Origin: Rickettsiales bacterium
Lineage (GTDB): Bacteria > Bacteroidota > Bacteroidia > Cytophagales > Cyclobacteriaceae
Direction: 5' to 3'
NCBI GenBank assembly: GCA_002729235.1
Contig: PBTY01000061.1
Location: forward strand, 5,738-48,581
Length of the DNA stretch: 42,844 nt
Positions 1 through 8,316 of the stretch are shown piece by piece. Position numbers and translations under genes: made by a program. Position 1 is the first letter of the stretch. Every line of letters starts with the position of its first letter. The notes under the pieces were generated by a model. That model ran no database searches, was not told the DNA's origin, and saw only the letters and a program-made list of their open reading frames with translations.

Positions 1-258
1 GATTTCAAAGTAGAGAACGAGGAAGTAATCGAAGAAGCAAAAGAATTGATCAGACAGCAATTCGGACAAGCTGGTCTAATGGGTCAGATGGAAGATAAGC
101 TGGATATGTTTGCTCAAAACTATCTTCAAGCTGAAAATGGTGACAACTACATGAAAGTTTACAACCAGGTTCAGAATAAAAAAGTATTCTCATTCATTAA
201 AGACAATATCTCCATTAAAGAGAAAAAAGTAACAATGGATGAATTCCGTAAGCTTTAA
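1..258 (+). CDS. tig: Trigger factor, C-terminal fragment (partial, cut by window edge)
   Basis: The reading frame is open from base 1, so only about the last 85 residues are present. The helical, charged C-terminal segment ([20 protein letters not shown], then a KVFSFIKDN and [11 protein letters not shown] ending) fits the end of the ribosome-bound chaperone trigger factor, which holds nascent chains and catalyses prolyl isomerisation. The order tig-clpP-clpX on one strand is the classic bacterial proteostasis arrangement and supports the call. An apparent internal TTG start inside this frame is not a real start. A hairpin terminator follows 33 bases after the stop. The N-terminal and PPIase domains are outside the window, so the identification rests on the C-terminus plus context. 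Confidence 0.85.
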   Translation, partial: DFKVENEEVIEEAKELIRQQFGQAGLMGQMEDKLDMFAQNYLQAENGDNYMKVYNQVQNKKVFSFIKDNISIKEKKVTMDEFRKL

Positions 259-290
259 GGAAACTTAGTGCATACAAAACAAGTTTATAT

Positions 291-319
291 AAAGTCCTTA
301 GTATCCTAAGGACTTTTTT
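291..319 (+). terminator. Rho-independent terminator after tig
   Basis: A perfect 10-bp stem pairs 291-300 (AAAGTCCTTA) with 307-316 (TAAGGACTTT) around a 6-base loop and runs into a T tract at 314-319. It separates tig from clpP, so clpP-clpX probably has its own promoter. Confidence 0.85.
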
Positions 320-326
320 ATTTTTG
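319..326 (+). promoter_or_regulatory. Candidate Bacteroidota -7 box for clpP-clpX
   Basis: TATTTTTG matches the Bacteroidota TANNTTTG -7 consensus and is followed by C, as is common. It lies 22 bases before the clpP ATG and directly downstream of the tig terminator. No convincing TTG -33 element is seen 19-21 bases upstream, and a T-rich terminator tail makes chance matches likely, so confidence is low. Confidence 0.35.
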
Positions 327-348
327 CTTAGTAAGCTAAATTGAACTC

Positions 349-1023
349 ATGATCAATAAAGAAGAATTCCGAAAGTTTGCCGTAAAAGGCCAGGGTATCA
401 ATGGATTAACTTTTGATACATATACTAACAGAGTAGAGAACATGACCCGTTCAGTAATCGAGGAGAGACCTACTAGATTTGCTGAAATTGATGTATTCTC
501 AAGACTTATTATGGATAGAATTATTTTCCTCGGCATGCAGGTAGAGGAAAATATCGCCAATATTATTACCGCACAATTGCTTTTCTTGGAGTCTGTTGAC
601 TCTAAAAAGGATATCCTTTTGTATATTAATAGTCCTGGAGGATCTGTATATGCTGGTTTAGGCATGTATGACACCATGCAACTAGTAAGCCCAGATGTGA
701 ATACTATCTGTACTGGAATGGCTGCATCGATGGGTGCAGTACTTATGTCTGGTGGAGCAAAAGGCAAAAGATCTGCCCTACCACACTCCAGAATTATGAT
801 TCACCAACCAAGTGGTGGTATGCAGGGTCAGTCAAGAGACATGGAGATCACTTTGAAGCAAATGCAAGAGCTTAGAAAGGATCTTTATAATATATTGGCT
901 CATCATACTGGTAAGTCATATGAGCAAATTGAAAAAGACTCAGACAGAGATTACTGGATGAGAGCTTCGGAAGCTAAGGAATATGGCCTTATCGACGAAG
1001 TATTAGAACGTAAAAACAAGTAA
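349..1023 (+). CDS. clpP: ATP-dependent Clp protease proteolytic subunit ClpP
   Basis: 224 residues, full length for the family. ClpP is the tetradecameric serine peptidase that degrades substrates threaded in by ClpX (or ClpA/ClpC). The catalytic triad is visible with the spacing of E. coli ClpP: Ser127 in GMAASMG, His152 in MIHQPSGG and Asp201 in the DSDRDYW segment. The oxyanion-loop motif NSPGGSV is at 94-100. The first ~30 residues are the usual variable propeptide/axial-loop region. The clpX start follows after a single base, so the two are co-transcribed and probably translationally coupled. The 143-residue frame on the opposite strand here is an antisense shadow. Confidence 0.98.
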   Translation: MINKEEFRKFAVKGQGINGLTFDTYTNRVENMTRSVIEERPTRFAEIDVFSRLIMDRIIFLGMQVEENIANIITAQLLFLESVDSKKDILLYINSPGGSVYAGLGMYDTMQLVSPDVNTICTGMAASMGAVLMSGGAKGKRSALPHSRIMIHQPSGGMQGQSRDMEITLKQMQELRKDLYNILAHHTGKSYEQIEKDSDRDYWMRASEAKEYGLIDEVLERKNK

Positions 1024-1024
1024 A

Positions 1025-2254
1025 ATGGCACAGGTAACGTGTAGCTTCTGTGGGAGAAATAAGAAGGATGTAGACCTGATGATCTCTGGGATTCATGCTC
1101 ACATTTGTGATAAATGTATATCTCAGGCTCAGCAGATCCTAAATGAGGAGCTAAAAACTAAGAGCACAACGGAGAGTCCAAAATTCAATCTGATCAAACC
1201 GGCTGATATGAAGTCGCATCTTGATGAGTTTGTTATTGGACAGGATGAAGCGAAGCGATACATGTCAGTAGCGGTGTATAACCACTACAAACGATTGATG
1301 CAATCTGACAGTAAGGATGATGTTGTGATTGAAAAGTCGAACATTGTAATGGTCGGTCAAACAGGAACTGGTAAAACGTATCTAGCAAGAACTCTTGCCA
1401 AGATTCTTCAAGTACCATTCTGTATTGCTGATGCGACGGTACTTACCGAAGCGGGATATGTTGGTGAAGATGTGGAAAGCATCTTAACCAGACTTTTACA
1501 AGCAGCCAACTATGAAGTAGAAGCTGCAGAGCGAGGAATTGTCTATATCGATGAGATAGATAAGATCGCCAGAAAGTCAGACAACCCGTCCATCACAAGA
1601 GACGTGAGTGGTGAAGGTGTTCAGCAGGCGCTATTGAAACTTTTGGAAGGCACATCAGTGAATGTACCACCACAAGGAGGAAGAAAGCACCCAGATCAAA
1701 AAATGATCACTGTAAACACTGAGAACATCCTATTCATCTGTGGTGGAGCTTTTGATGGTATTGAGCGCCATATTGCTAATAGATTGAATACGCGTCCTAT
1801 TGGATTTGCAAGTAAGGATGACTTTGATATGGGACAAATTGACAAGGAGAACTTGTTGCAGTATATCACTGCGCAAGATCTTAAGAGTTTCGGATTGATT
1901 CCGGAATTGATCGGTCGTCTGCCTGTATTGACTCATTTGGATCCTTTGAATGGTGATGCATTGCAACGAATCCTTACAGAACCTAAGAATGCATTGATAA
2001 AACAGTATGAAAAGCTGTTTGATATGGAAGATGTCAAACTTACCTTCAGTAAGGATGCCCTGGCCTACATAGTTGATAAAGCTATGGAGTTCAAGCTTGG
2101 AGCAAGAGGTTTACGCTCCATCTGTGAAGCAATTATTACAGATGCGATGTTTGAAATTCCTTCAAGTCAGGACATCAAGGAAATGGAAATAACTAAAGAT
2201 TATGCTTCAGAGAAATTCGAGAAATCGAAATTCAATAAGTTAAGAGCTGCATAA
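1025..2254 (+). CDS. clpX: ATP-dependent Clp protease ATP-binding subunit ClpX
   Basis: 409 residues, the expected ClpX length. ClpX is the hexameric AAA+ unfoldase that recognises substrates and feeds them to ClpP. The N-terminal zinc-binding domain has Cys6, Cys9, Cys28 and Cys31. Walker A is GQTGTGKT at 111-118, the pore-1 loop GYVG is at 144-147, and Walker B IVYIDEID is at 172-179. The pore-2 RKH is at 220-222, the ClpP-docking IGF tripeptide at 259-261, and a sensor-2 GARGLRS lies near residue 360. It starts one base after the clpP stop. Its last 15 bases overlap the 3' end of lpxB on the other strand. Confidence 0.98.
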   Translation: MAQVTCSFCGRNKKDVDLMISGIHAHICDKCISQAQQILNEELKTKSTTESPKFNLIKPADMKSHLDEFVIGQDEAKRYMSVAVYNHYKRLMQSDSKDDVVIEKSNIVMVGQTGTGKTYLARTLAKILQVPFCIADATVLTEAGYVGEDVESILTRLLQAANYEVEAAERGIVYIDEIDKIARKSDNPSITRDVSGEGVQQALLKLLEGTSVNVPPQGGRKHPDQKMITVNTENILFICGGAFDGIERHIANRLNTRPIGFASKDDFDMGQIDKENLLQYITAQDLKSFGLIPELIGRLPVLTHLDPLNGDALQRILTEPKNALIKQYEKLFDMEDVKLTFSKDALAYIVDKAMEFKLGARGLRSICEAIITDAMFEIPSSQDIKEMEITKDYASEKFEKSKFNKLRAA

Positions 2255-3343
2255 TTTATAGATGATCTCAGCTGCGTTTTTAGATGCGCTTTCGTCACCT
2301 AAAACTTTACGAATCTCTGAATAACCTTCAGAGATTCTTTTTTTGGTACCCTCATCAGTTAACAGGCTTTCTAACTCAGCAACCACGTTTGCTGAATCAT
2401 AATCCCCCTGAATTAGCTCAGTCACCACTCGATGCCCAGCTATCAGATTAACCAAGGAGATATAAGGAACTTTCAACAAAAGCTTAGCTGCCACATATGT
2501 CAACAGACTCGTTTTGTAAACCACCACTTGCGGAATACCTAATAAAGCAGCTTCTAATGTGGCCGTGCCGGAAGTGACAACTGCAGCAGAAGAGGCTTTA
2601 AGTACATCATAGGTTTTCCCCTTTACAATCTCGATATTATCATGACTTAATAGAGGCTTGTAAAGTCGTTCATTAACATTATCGACTGCTGCCACCAGGA
2701 ATTTTATCTCCTCGAAGACTACAACTAACTCCTGAATGACTTTTACTGCGCTCTTTACTTCGGAGCTGCGACTACCTGGCAAAACAGCAATGGTTTGTTG
2801 AGGGTTGTACTTACCTAGAAAATCTTGATCTGGTTTGTAATTATTCAACGCATCAAGTATTGGATTGCCAACATACTCAACATCCATGGATTCTTCACTG
2901 TAGAATTTCTTTTCAAAAGGAAGAATGACCATCATCTGGTCTACAGATTCTTTAATCTTCTTGATTCTGGATTTATTCCATGCCCAAATCTTTGGTGAAA
3001 TGTAATAAGAAGTCTTAATACCAAGCTTTCGTGCATAAGCTGCAATTCTCAAATTGAACCCTGGACTATCTATTAAAATCAAGCAATCTGGTTTAAACTG
3101 CTCTAATTGCTGCATGCAGAGCCTTAACTTCTTACTGACATGAAGCAGGTTACTTAGTACCTCGGACAATCCAATAAAGTTGATTGACTTATAATCTTCA
3201 AGAATAGTAGCACCAGCATCATTCATCTGCTGACCACCCCATGCATAAATCTCTCCTTTGGGGTCTAAAAGCTTGATCTGGGTAATCAAGTTTGCTCCAT
3301 GAAGGTCGCCAGAGCGCTCGCCAACTACAATGAAGTATTTCAT
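2240..3343 (-). CDS. lpxB: Lipid-A-disaccharide synthase
   Basis: 367 residues, close to E. coli LpxB (about 380). It joins UDP-2,3-diacylglucosamine and lipid X into the tetra-acylated lipid A disaccharide at the inner face of the cytoplasmic membrane. GT19 landmarks are visible: GERSGD at 8-13, IDSPGFN at 91-97, ISPKIWAW at 115-122, the LPGSR signature at 188-192 and SGTATLE at 258-264. It sits 9 bases downstream of the QueD-like gene on the same strand, so the two are probably one transcript. Its stop codon lies inside the 3' end of clpX (15-bp convergent overlap). With hldD nearby it makes this a small LPS-biosynthesis neighbourhood. Confidence 0.96.
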   Translation of the reverse strand: MKYFIVVGERSGDLHGANLITQIKLLDPKGEIYAWGGQQMNDAGATILEDYKSINFIGLSEVLSNLLHVSKKLRLCMQQLEQFKPDCLILIDSPGFNLRIAAYARKLGIKTSYYISPKIWAWNKSRIKKIKESVDQMMVILPFEKKFYSEESMDVEYVGNPILDALNNYKPDQDFLGKYNPQQTIAVLPGSRSSEVKSAVKVIQELVVVFEEIKFLVAAVDNVNERLYKPLLSHDNIEIVKGKTYDVLKASSAAVVTSGTATLEAALLGIPQVVVYKTSLLTYVAAKLLLKVPYISLVNLIAGHRVVTELIQGDYDSANVVAELESLLTDEGTKKRISEGYSEIRKVLGDESASKNAAEIIYKLCSS

Positions 3344-3352
3344 AGCAAGGGT

Positions 3353-3772
3353 TTACTCCCCAAAATACTCCACGTAGTTTCTTGGAGTTTCATAGAGCTT
3401 CAATTGATGTAGCTGACCAAACTTAGCAATGGCCTTAACCTCTGGTTCTAAAATCTTCCAGAACTCGATGATCAACGTTTCACAGCTAGCCAACTTATCT
3501 GCCATAAACGGCACATCCAAGTTCAAATTCTTATGATCAACCTTATCTATGACTTCTCTTCTTATAACTGTGCTCAACTTCTTCAAGTCAACAACAAATC
3601 CAGTATCAGGATCAGGAGTTCCTTTCACCGTAACGATCAATTCGAAATTGTGACCATGCCAGTTTTCATTAGCACATGGACCAAAAACCTCCACATTCTT
3701 CTCTTTGCTCCAAGCCGGGTTGTACAACTTATGAGCAGCATTGAAATGCTCTTTCCTACTTACGTAAATCAT
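3353..3772 (-). CDS. queD: 6-carboxytetrahydropterin synthase / PTPS family (QueD-like)
   Basis: 139 residues of the tunnelling-fold PTPS/QueD family (COG0720), which acts on 7,8-dihydroneopterin triphosphate. The zinc ligands are His14 (HFNAAHKL), His39 and His41 (WHGHNF). The candidate catalytic Cys33 sits in CANENWHGH, and a late Glu lies in LYETPRNY. QueD makes 6-carboxytetrahydropterin, the precursor used by QueE and QueC in queuosine synthesis, and queE is present at 29.9 kb. The motif reads C-x2-E-x2-HGH and so contains both a Cys (QueD-like) and a Glu (seen in folate-type PTPS-III), leaving the exact product open. It is upstream of and likely co-transcribed with lpxB. A TATCTTTG box lies 20-27 bases before the start. 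Confidence 0.87.
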   Translation of the reverse strand: MIYVSRKEHFNAAHKLYNPAWSKEKNVEVFGPCANENWHGHNFELIVTVKGTPDPDTGFVVDLKKLSTVIRREVIDKVDHKNLNLDVPFMADKLASCETLIIEFWKILEPEVKAIAKFGQLHQLKLYETPRNYVEYFGE

Positions 3773-3791
3773 ACCCTTGTGAATTCTTTTG

Positions 3792-3799
3792 CAAAGATA
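3792..3799 (-). promoter_or_regulatory. Candidate -7 promoter box for queD-lpxB
   Basis: On the minus strand this reads TATCTTTG followed by C, an exact TANNTTTG match, 20-27 bases upstream of the queD ATG in the 79-bp divergent gap with hldD. No clear TTG is found 19-21 bases further upstream. On the plus strand a second match, TATTTTTG at 3840-3847, ends only 4 bases before the hldD ATG. If used, that one would give a leaderless hldD transcript. Confidence 0.45.
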
Positions 3800-3851
3800 G
3801 AAAGTAATTCATTGGAGTCCTATGAAGCCTTTTTTGATTTATTTTTGATTT

Positions 3852-4751
3852 ATGATAGTTATCACCGGTGCTGCAGGATTTATTGGATGCAATCTCATTC
3901 GAAAGTTGAATGAACTGAATTACAATCATTTAATCGTTGTAGATAAGTTTGATAATGAGCTTAAGAACTCCAATCTGGAAGGCACCAAGCTATTGGCAAG
4001 CATTGACCGTGATGTTTTCATCCCTTGGGCAAGGGAAAATACCGAAGCTATCGAATTCATATTTCACCTCGGTGCCAGGACCGATACCACTGAAATGGAT
4101 TTAGAGCTACTTCGAAAGCTCAATACCGAGTATAGTAAGTCTATTTGGAAATTATGTGTAGATGAACAGATTCCCTTAATCTATGCAAGTTCCGCTGCCA
4201 CTTATGGAAGTGGAGAGCTAGGGTTTTCGGATGATGAATCCCTTATTCCTCAACTGAAACCATTGAATCCTTATGCGGTATCCAAACAAGAATTCGATCT
4301 GTGGGCCCTGGCAGAAGAAAAAAAGCCGTTTTTCTGGGCTGGCTTAAAGTTTTTCAATGTTTATGGCCCATATGAGCAGCACAAAGGAAAGATGGCATCA
4401 ATGATCCATCAGTGCTATTTACAAATACAGGAAACTGGAAAAGTAAAGCTGTTCAAGTCATATCGGGATAGCATTGCTCATGGAGAGCAAAAAAGAGATT
4501 TTGTTCATGTCAGTGATGTGGTCAACATTCTAATCAAACTAATGCATCACCGAAAACAATCTGGAATCTATAATCTAGGCACTGGAAAAGCTAAGTCCTT
4601 TAATGAAATGGTGAATCAAGTATTCATCTCACTGAATCTTGAAGCTGAAATTGAGTATATCGATATGCCAGAGGAAATACGAGATAAGTACCAGTATTTT
4701 ACTCAAGCAGAGATGGGAAAATTAATTAAAGAATTAAATATCGAGCAATAA
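3852..4751 (+). CDS. hldD: ADP-L-glycero-D-manno-heptose 6-epimerase
   Basis: 299 residues of the extended SDR family. HldD epimerises ADP-D-glycero-manno-heptose to the L form used in LPS inner core. The NAD(P)-binding GAAGFIG is at 6-12, YASSAATYG at 111-119, the catalytic Tyr141-x3-Lys145 in NPYAVSKQEF, and FNVYGPYEQHKGKMAS at 168-183 is strongly HldD-like. KRDFVHVSDV (214-223) and NLGTGKAKSF (241-250) complete the pattern. Compared with my memory of E. coli HldD (310 residues), the end is about 19 residues short: after FTQAEM the protein stops within 12 residues, and the stop lies at the foot of a terminator stem. The catalytic core is intact, so I expect it to be functional. Simple NDP-sugar epimerase is the alternative. 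Confidence 0.88.
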   Translation: MIVITGAAGFIGCNLIRKLNELNYNHLIVVDKFDNELKNSNLEGTKLLASIDRDVFIPWARENTEAIEFIFHLGARTDTTEMDLELLRKLNTEYSKSIWKLCVDEQIPLIYASSAATYGSGELGFSDDESLIPQLKPLNPYAVSKQEFDLWALAEEKKPFFWAGLKFFNVYGPYEQHKGKMASMIHQCYLQIQETGKVKLFKSYRDSIAHGEQKRDFVHVSDVVNILIKLMHHRKQSGIYNLGTGKAKSFNEMVNQVFISLNLEAEIEYIDMPEEIRDKYQYFTQAEMGKLIKELNIEQ

Positions 4752-4778
4752 AAAAGCTCCATTTTACAATGGAGCTTT
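4750..4778. terminator. Bidirectional terminator between hldD and the secreted metalloprotease gene
   Basis: An 11-bp perfect stem pairs 4753-4763 (AAAGCTCCATT) with 4768-4778 (AATGGAGCTTT) around a 4-base loop. On the minus strand it is followed by a run of T (complement of the A run at 4750-4755), making a strong terminator for the gene ending at 4790. On the plus strand the T tract is weak. The hldD stop (4749-4751) touches the stem base. Confidence 0.8.
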
Positions 4779-4789
4779 ATGTCATTTGT

Positions 4790-7700
4790 TTATTTCTTTA
4801 AGACCTTGAGACTTCCTACCAATTCATTCTGATTTTTGAATGTCAGTATATAAAGACCCTGCTCTAATTCGCGCCATTTCTGACTTAAGACAACCGTTCT
4901 TTGGCCCGGATCAAGCTCTTTCTGAAGTACAATCCTTCCAGCCATATCTGAAACTACAATCACTTGCGCCGACTCTTTCAAATGAAGATATAATTCATCA
5001 TATGTTGGATTTGGATAAGCACTGACAATTTCGGAATCGGCAGAAGCAATTATACTAACTGCTGTAGCAAGAACAGTACATTGACCAACTGTTACTTCAC
5101 CAGAATAGACTCCACTCTCAGTTGCCGAATAAACTTGCTGTGTTGCGCCTGTCAGAATCTCACCCTCCAAATACCATTGATAAGAGTCTCCTTGAGAAAG
5201 AGTCAATTCGACAGTAGCGCCTGAGCCAGTTTGAGTAATAGCTGGAGTATGAAGTGATGAAACTACAATAGTTGTATCAGTAGAAAACGGATTTTGGTCC
5301 TGATCAATTGCTGTAAGAACAACTTCATATGTCCCTTCTGTTGAGAATTCCACAACATGCGGACCAGGTCCTGAAGCTTGAATAGGTGTGGCATTCTCTC
5401 CAAAGAACCATGTCATATCATAAATTGAGCCAGTAGATTCATTGGTGAATGTATAAGAAACTCCAGCACAACCCTCCTGTCCAAAAGTTAAGGATGAGCT
5501 AAAATCAGGAACAACTGCTCCTTCTTCAGGACCAATCAACTCAAAGTCATCAAGTGCTAACCCAGCATCAATTTCAGCAGCATCAGTCAGGAAGGTAAAT
5601 CTGAAAGATACAGTTGATTCTCCTCCTAAAAATCCAACATCTACAGTCTTCTGTTCGAACCCATCAGTGGCACCAGTGAATATTGGAACTTCAGAACCAA
5701 ATACAGCATTGGGATCTGATAATGCGTCGTACCAACCATCGCGTACTTGTTCGTCTAATTTAATCCAGGTCTGTCCCCTATCTAGTGTGTATTCTACTAT
5801 GAATCCATCCCACAAATTTTCAAAAGAGTATTTGGCATAAAAGGACATTTGATAATCTCCAATAATCGTAAAATCGAATTCAGGTGAATAAAGGTATGCC
5901 TCAGAATCGTTCTCATAGGTTGCATCAGTTAAACCAGTAACCCAAGCAAAACTTCCAGAATTGGTTCCATCTTTTCCGGTCACAGTGGAACTACCTCTTT
6001 GAAAACCTGTCCCAGCTACATTAACAGGAATAAAATCACCTACCGTTTCAAAGTCTCCACCATCAGTCACCAAATAGGTTCGACCTTTTTGACTGATTAC
6101 CTGAATATAGTTTTCTCGAGTGAAAGTAGACGAGCCATTAGCATGAGTGACTGTGAGAGAAACATTGTAACTGCCTCCAGTCGTGTAAACATGTACAGGA
6201 TTTTGCTGATCAGAGCCACTGCCATCCCCAAAATCCCAATCATATGACTGAGCACCAGAAGAAGCGTAATAAAAATGAATCTCATCCTCTGGGAAATTGA
6301 AAGTAGTGTCTACTGAGTAGAATCGACCAGCAGGGTCAGCGCTTGACACTTCAAAATTATCTATTAACATTCCATCATTACCATAATCTGCGGGATCACC
6401 GCCAGTTAAAAGTTGATGTGAGATTTTGAACATTACAGCATTTCCAGCTAGCTCGTATAGTGGGTAACTTGCATTCTGTACAGCAAAAACTCCTTCTGAA
6501 TCAACTGTTTGTCCATTAAAAAAGTCACCATAGATGGGTTGTTGATACCATGAAATTCCTAAGTCATCATATGCGTGACCAAGTTTACTCCATGTCAAAC
6601 CAGTATCAAGACTGTAGTAAACCGCCGCTACATCAAAGTCCGAGAAATCACCTAAATAGTCAAAACTTAGAATGTAATCTTTTCCGAGATCAGTTAAATC
6701 AAACAATGGCGAAATCAGTGCACTCTCTATTGCCTGTTCCGGACTTGTCATTGTTTCTCTCAACGAAGTAACCCAGGCTGTTGACGCATAATTATCAAAC
6801 TTGTTAACCACGTCACCGTGCTCCCATAAGCCTTCACCTGCAATATTTGATGTGGTAATAAAATTTGCTGTTCCACTTTCAAAATCGCCACCTCCGGCTG
6901 CCGAAAACGGTACCGAAATAGTTGGAATAGATGTTAAGGTAACTTCGTAACTTCCTGTCTCTGGTACTCTATATGTCTTATCAAATGCGTCACTTAATCC
7001 ATCGAAATAATAACTCAATATATCTTCTGTAGGATCAGGAGTTAATTGAACACTATACAATCCATTTGACACCTCAGTTAATGCATGGGCTACGGTATCG
7101 CCATCAGCATAAAACACGTTGACAACAAAATCCTCATCTATAAGAGCAGTATCTGATTTTATCAGAACCTGAAGCTTTAGAGGAGAACTAGCTTCAGCAA
7201 CCAAAACCGGACTGTGCTCAATATTTGTTCTAAACCAGCCCATATCAGCAAAAAAACCAAGTGTTAAAATTCCTGGATCATGGATTACTTCAGATGGAGC
7301 AACTGCAGGTGTCATCAGAGCGTTTGGTGTATTATTAAACGTTGATTCGTCCCAGTGAGAAATACTGGATCCTGGATCATATGGTGATGGAGCAAATATT
7401 TTGGCCGGACCTGAATTGGAAATATTCACCAAATCAGTAGAAACGAACACATCAGAACTAGTCAAGAACGTACCTAATTCCTCAGTACCATTAGCTACAT
7501 CCAATATATTCACACCCTCTCCATCTTCAAGAAAAGAAGTGAAGACCATTGGAAATCCTGTATCTGAAAGATCCCATTGTGCAGTATTATTTGACTCATC
7601 ATAATTTTCACCAGAAATAAAGCCTAAACCATGACCTAATTCATGAAGAACAACAGATACCAAATCATATTGACCTGAGCCCTGACCATCTGTTCCTAAA

Positions 7701-8221
7701 TACCAGTTACTGAATTCAGAATTAAAAGAGGCTTCAATGTCAAAGTCCTCACTTGAGTTTAATTCCTGACCGGCCAATTTTTCTGCAAGTGCCACAGGAT
7801 AAAAGGTGTTTGGAATTGGAGCATTCTCAAAATCTCTATAGTAAACTGAGGCTCCCGCTGAACCTAACACACCTGTTCCCAGAGGTTCCCAGGTTGCTTG
7901 TACTCTAATTTTCACATCAGTTTTCAATATAGACTCCCAAATATCTACAGCATATTGAAATGCCACTTGAGCTTCTTCGGAGAAACCAACATATTCTACT
8001 TCAAAAATATCCGAAGCAGCACCACTGGTTCTTAAATGAGATGAATTAGATCTGGGAATATATAATTCATTCGGAACAGTTTCAGCTGGACATACAATTA
8101 TTGGCCCTTTCTTACTTTGAAGGTTTTGTCCATAGCTGAATTGTGTGGCTAGTGCTAGTAATATTATTACAGCAACTTTAGCTGTGTTTAGTAATTTTCG
8201 AATCATTCTAGACTTTATCAT
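4790..8221 (-). CDS. Secreted zinc-metalloprotease-like protein with PKD domains and T9SS sorting domain
   Basis: 1143 residues. Signal peptide at about 1-31 (ending FSYGQ). The catalytic-type region (~70-330) has HELGHGLGF at 193-201. The position three after Gly200, where metzincins usually carry the third zinc ligand, is Ser203. A likely third ligand is His289 (ISHWDESTF), followed by a Met-turn-like ALMTP (Met303) and LGFFADMGW. That layout resembles leishmanolysin (M8), with an insert between HExxH and the last His. Downstream are two MAM/jelly-roll-like domains (~440-625 and ~720-897), a PKD domain (~640-710, WDFGDGS), a second PKD-like domain (~908-987) and an Ig-like stretch. The type IX C-terminal sorting domain occupies 1062-1143 (YPNPTYDELYL... 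LVGSLKVLKK). It is predicted to be exported and anchored or released at the surface. Substrate unknown. Confidence 0.85.
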   Translation of the reverse strand: MIKSRMIRKLLNTAKVAVIILLALATQFSYGQNLQSKKGPIIVCPAETVPNELYIPRSNSSHLRTSGAASDIFEVEYVGFSEEAQVAFQYAVDIWESILKTDVKIRVQATWEPLGTGVLGSAGASVYYRDFENAPIPNTFYPVALAEKLAGQELNSSEDFDIEASFNSEFSNWYLGTDGQGSGQYDLVSVVLHELGHGLGFISGENYDESNNTAQWDLSDTGFPMVFTSFLEDGEGVNILDVANGTEELGTFLTSSDVFVSTDLVNISNSGPAKIFAPSPYDPGSSISHWDESTFNNTPNALMTPAVAPSEVIHDPGILTLGFFADMGWFRTNIEHSPVLVAEASSPLKLQVLIKSDTALIDEDFVVNVFYADGDTVAHALTEVSNGLYSVQLTPDPTEDILSYYFDGLSDAFDKTYRVPETGSYEVTLTSIPTISVPFSAAGGGDFESGTANFITTSNIAGEGLWEHGDVVNKFDNYASTAWVTSLRETMTSPEQAIESALISPLFDLTDLGKDYILSFDYLGDFSDFDVAAVYYSLDTGLTWSKLGHAYDDLGISWYQQPIYGDFFNGQTVDSEGVFAVQNASYPLYELAGNAVMFKISHQLLTGGDPADYGNDGMLIDNFEVSSADPAGRFYSVDTTFNFPEDEIHFYYASSGAQSYDWDFGDGSGSDQQNPVHVYTTGGSYNVSLTVTHANGSSTFTRENYIQVISQKGRTYLVTDGGDFETVGDFIPVNVAGTGFQRGSSTVTGKDGTNSGSFAWVTGLTDATYENDSEAYLYSPEFDFTIIGDYQMSFYAKYSFENLWDGFIVEYTLDRGQTWIKLDEQVRDGWYDALSDPNAVFGSEVPIFTGATDGFEQKTVDVGFLGGESTVSFRFTFLTDAAEIDAGLALDDFELIGPEEGAVVPDFSSSLTFGQEGCAGVSYTFTNESTGSIYDMTWFFGENATPIQASGPGPHVVEFSTEGTYEVVLTAIDQDQNPFSTDTTIVVSSLHTPAITQTGSGATVELTLSQGDSYQWYLEGEILTGATQQVYSATESGVYSGEVTVGQCTVLATAVSIIASADSEIVSAYPNPTYDELYLHLKESAQVIVVSDMAGRIVLQKELDPGQRTVVLSQKWRELEQGLYILTFKNQNELVGSLKVLKK

Positions 8222-8316
8222 TTTAAGCTGAAACTATGTAATTACTTGGTTTGAATTGTCAGTTTGGATTCTAAACAACGCAACCATATAAAGAACTAAT
8301 TGCTAATATAGATAAT

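Noticed and set aside
336-767. 143-residue frame antisense to clpP
   Set aside because: Mirror of the conserved clpP sequence; no start signal, no recognisable domain and fully inside a certain gene.
3533-3913. 126-residue plus-strand frame spanning the queD-hldD gap
   Set aside because: Mostly antisense to the conserved QueD-like gene and overlaps the true hldD start in another frame; low-complexity composition.
4752-4790. Frameshift explanation for the short HldD C-terminus
   Set aside because: None of the frames after the stop encodes the missing segment; the sequence runs directly into the terminator.
7600-7660. HExxH of the secreted protein as a standard matrixin or astacin site
   Set aside because: The expected third ligand three residues after the Gly is Ser; the downstream His289/Met303 layout fits a leishmanolysin-like site better.
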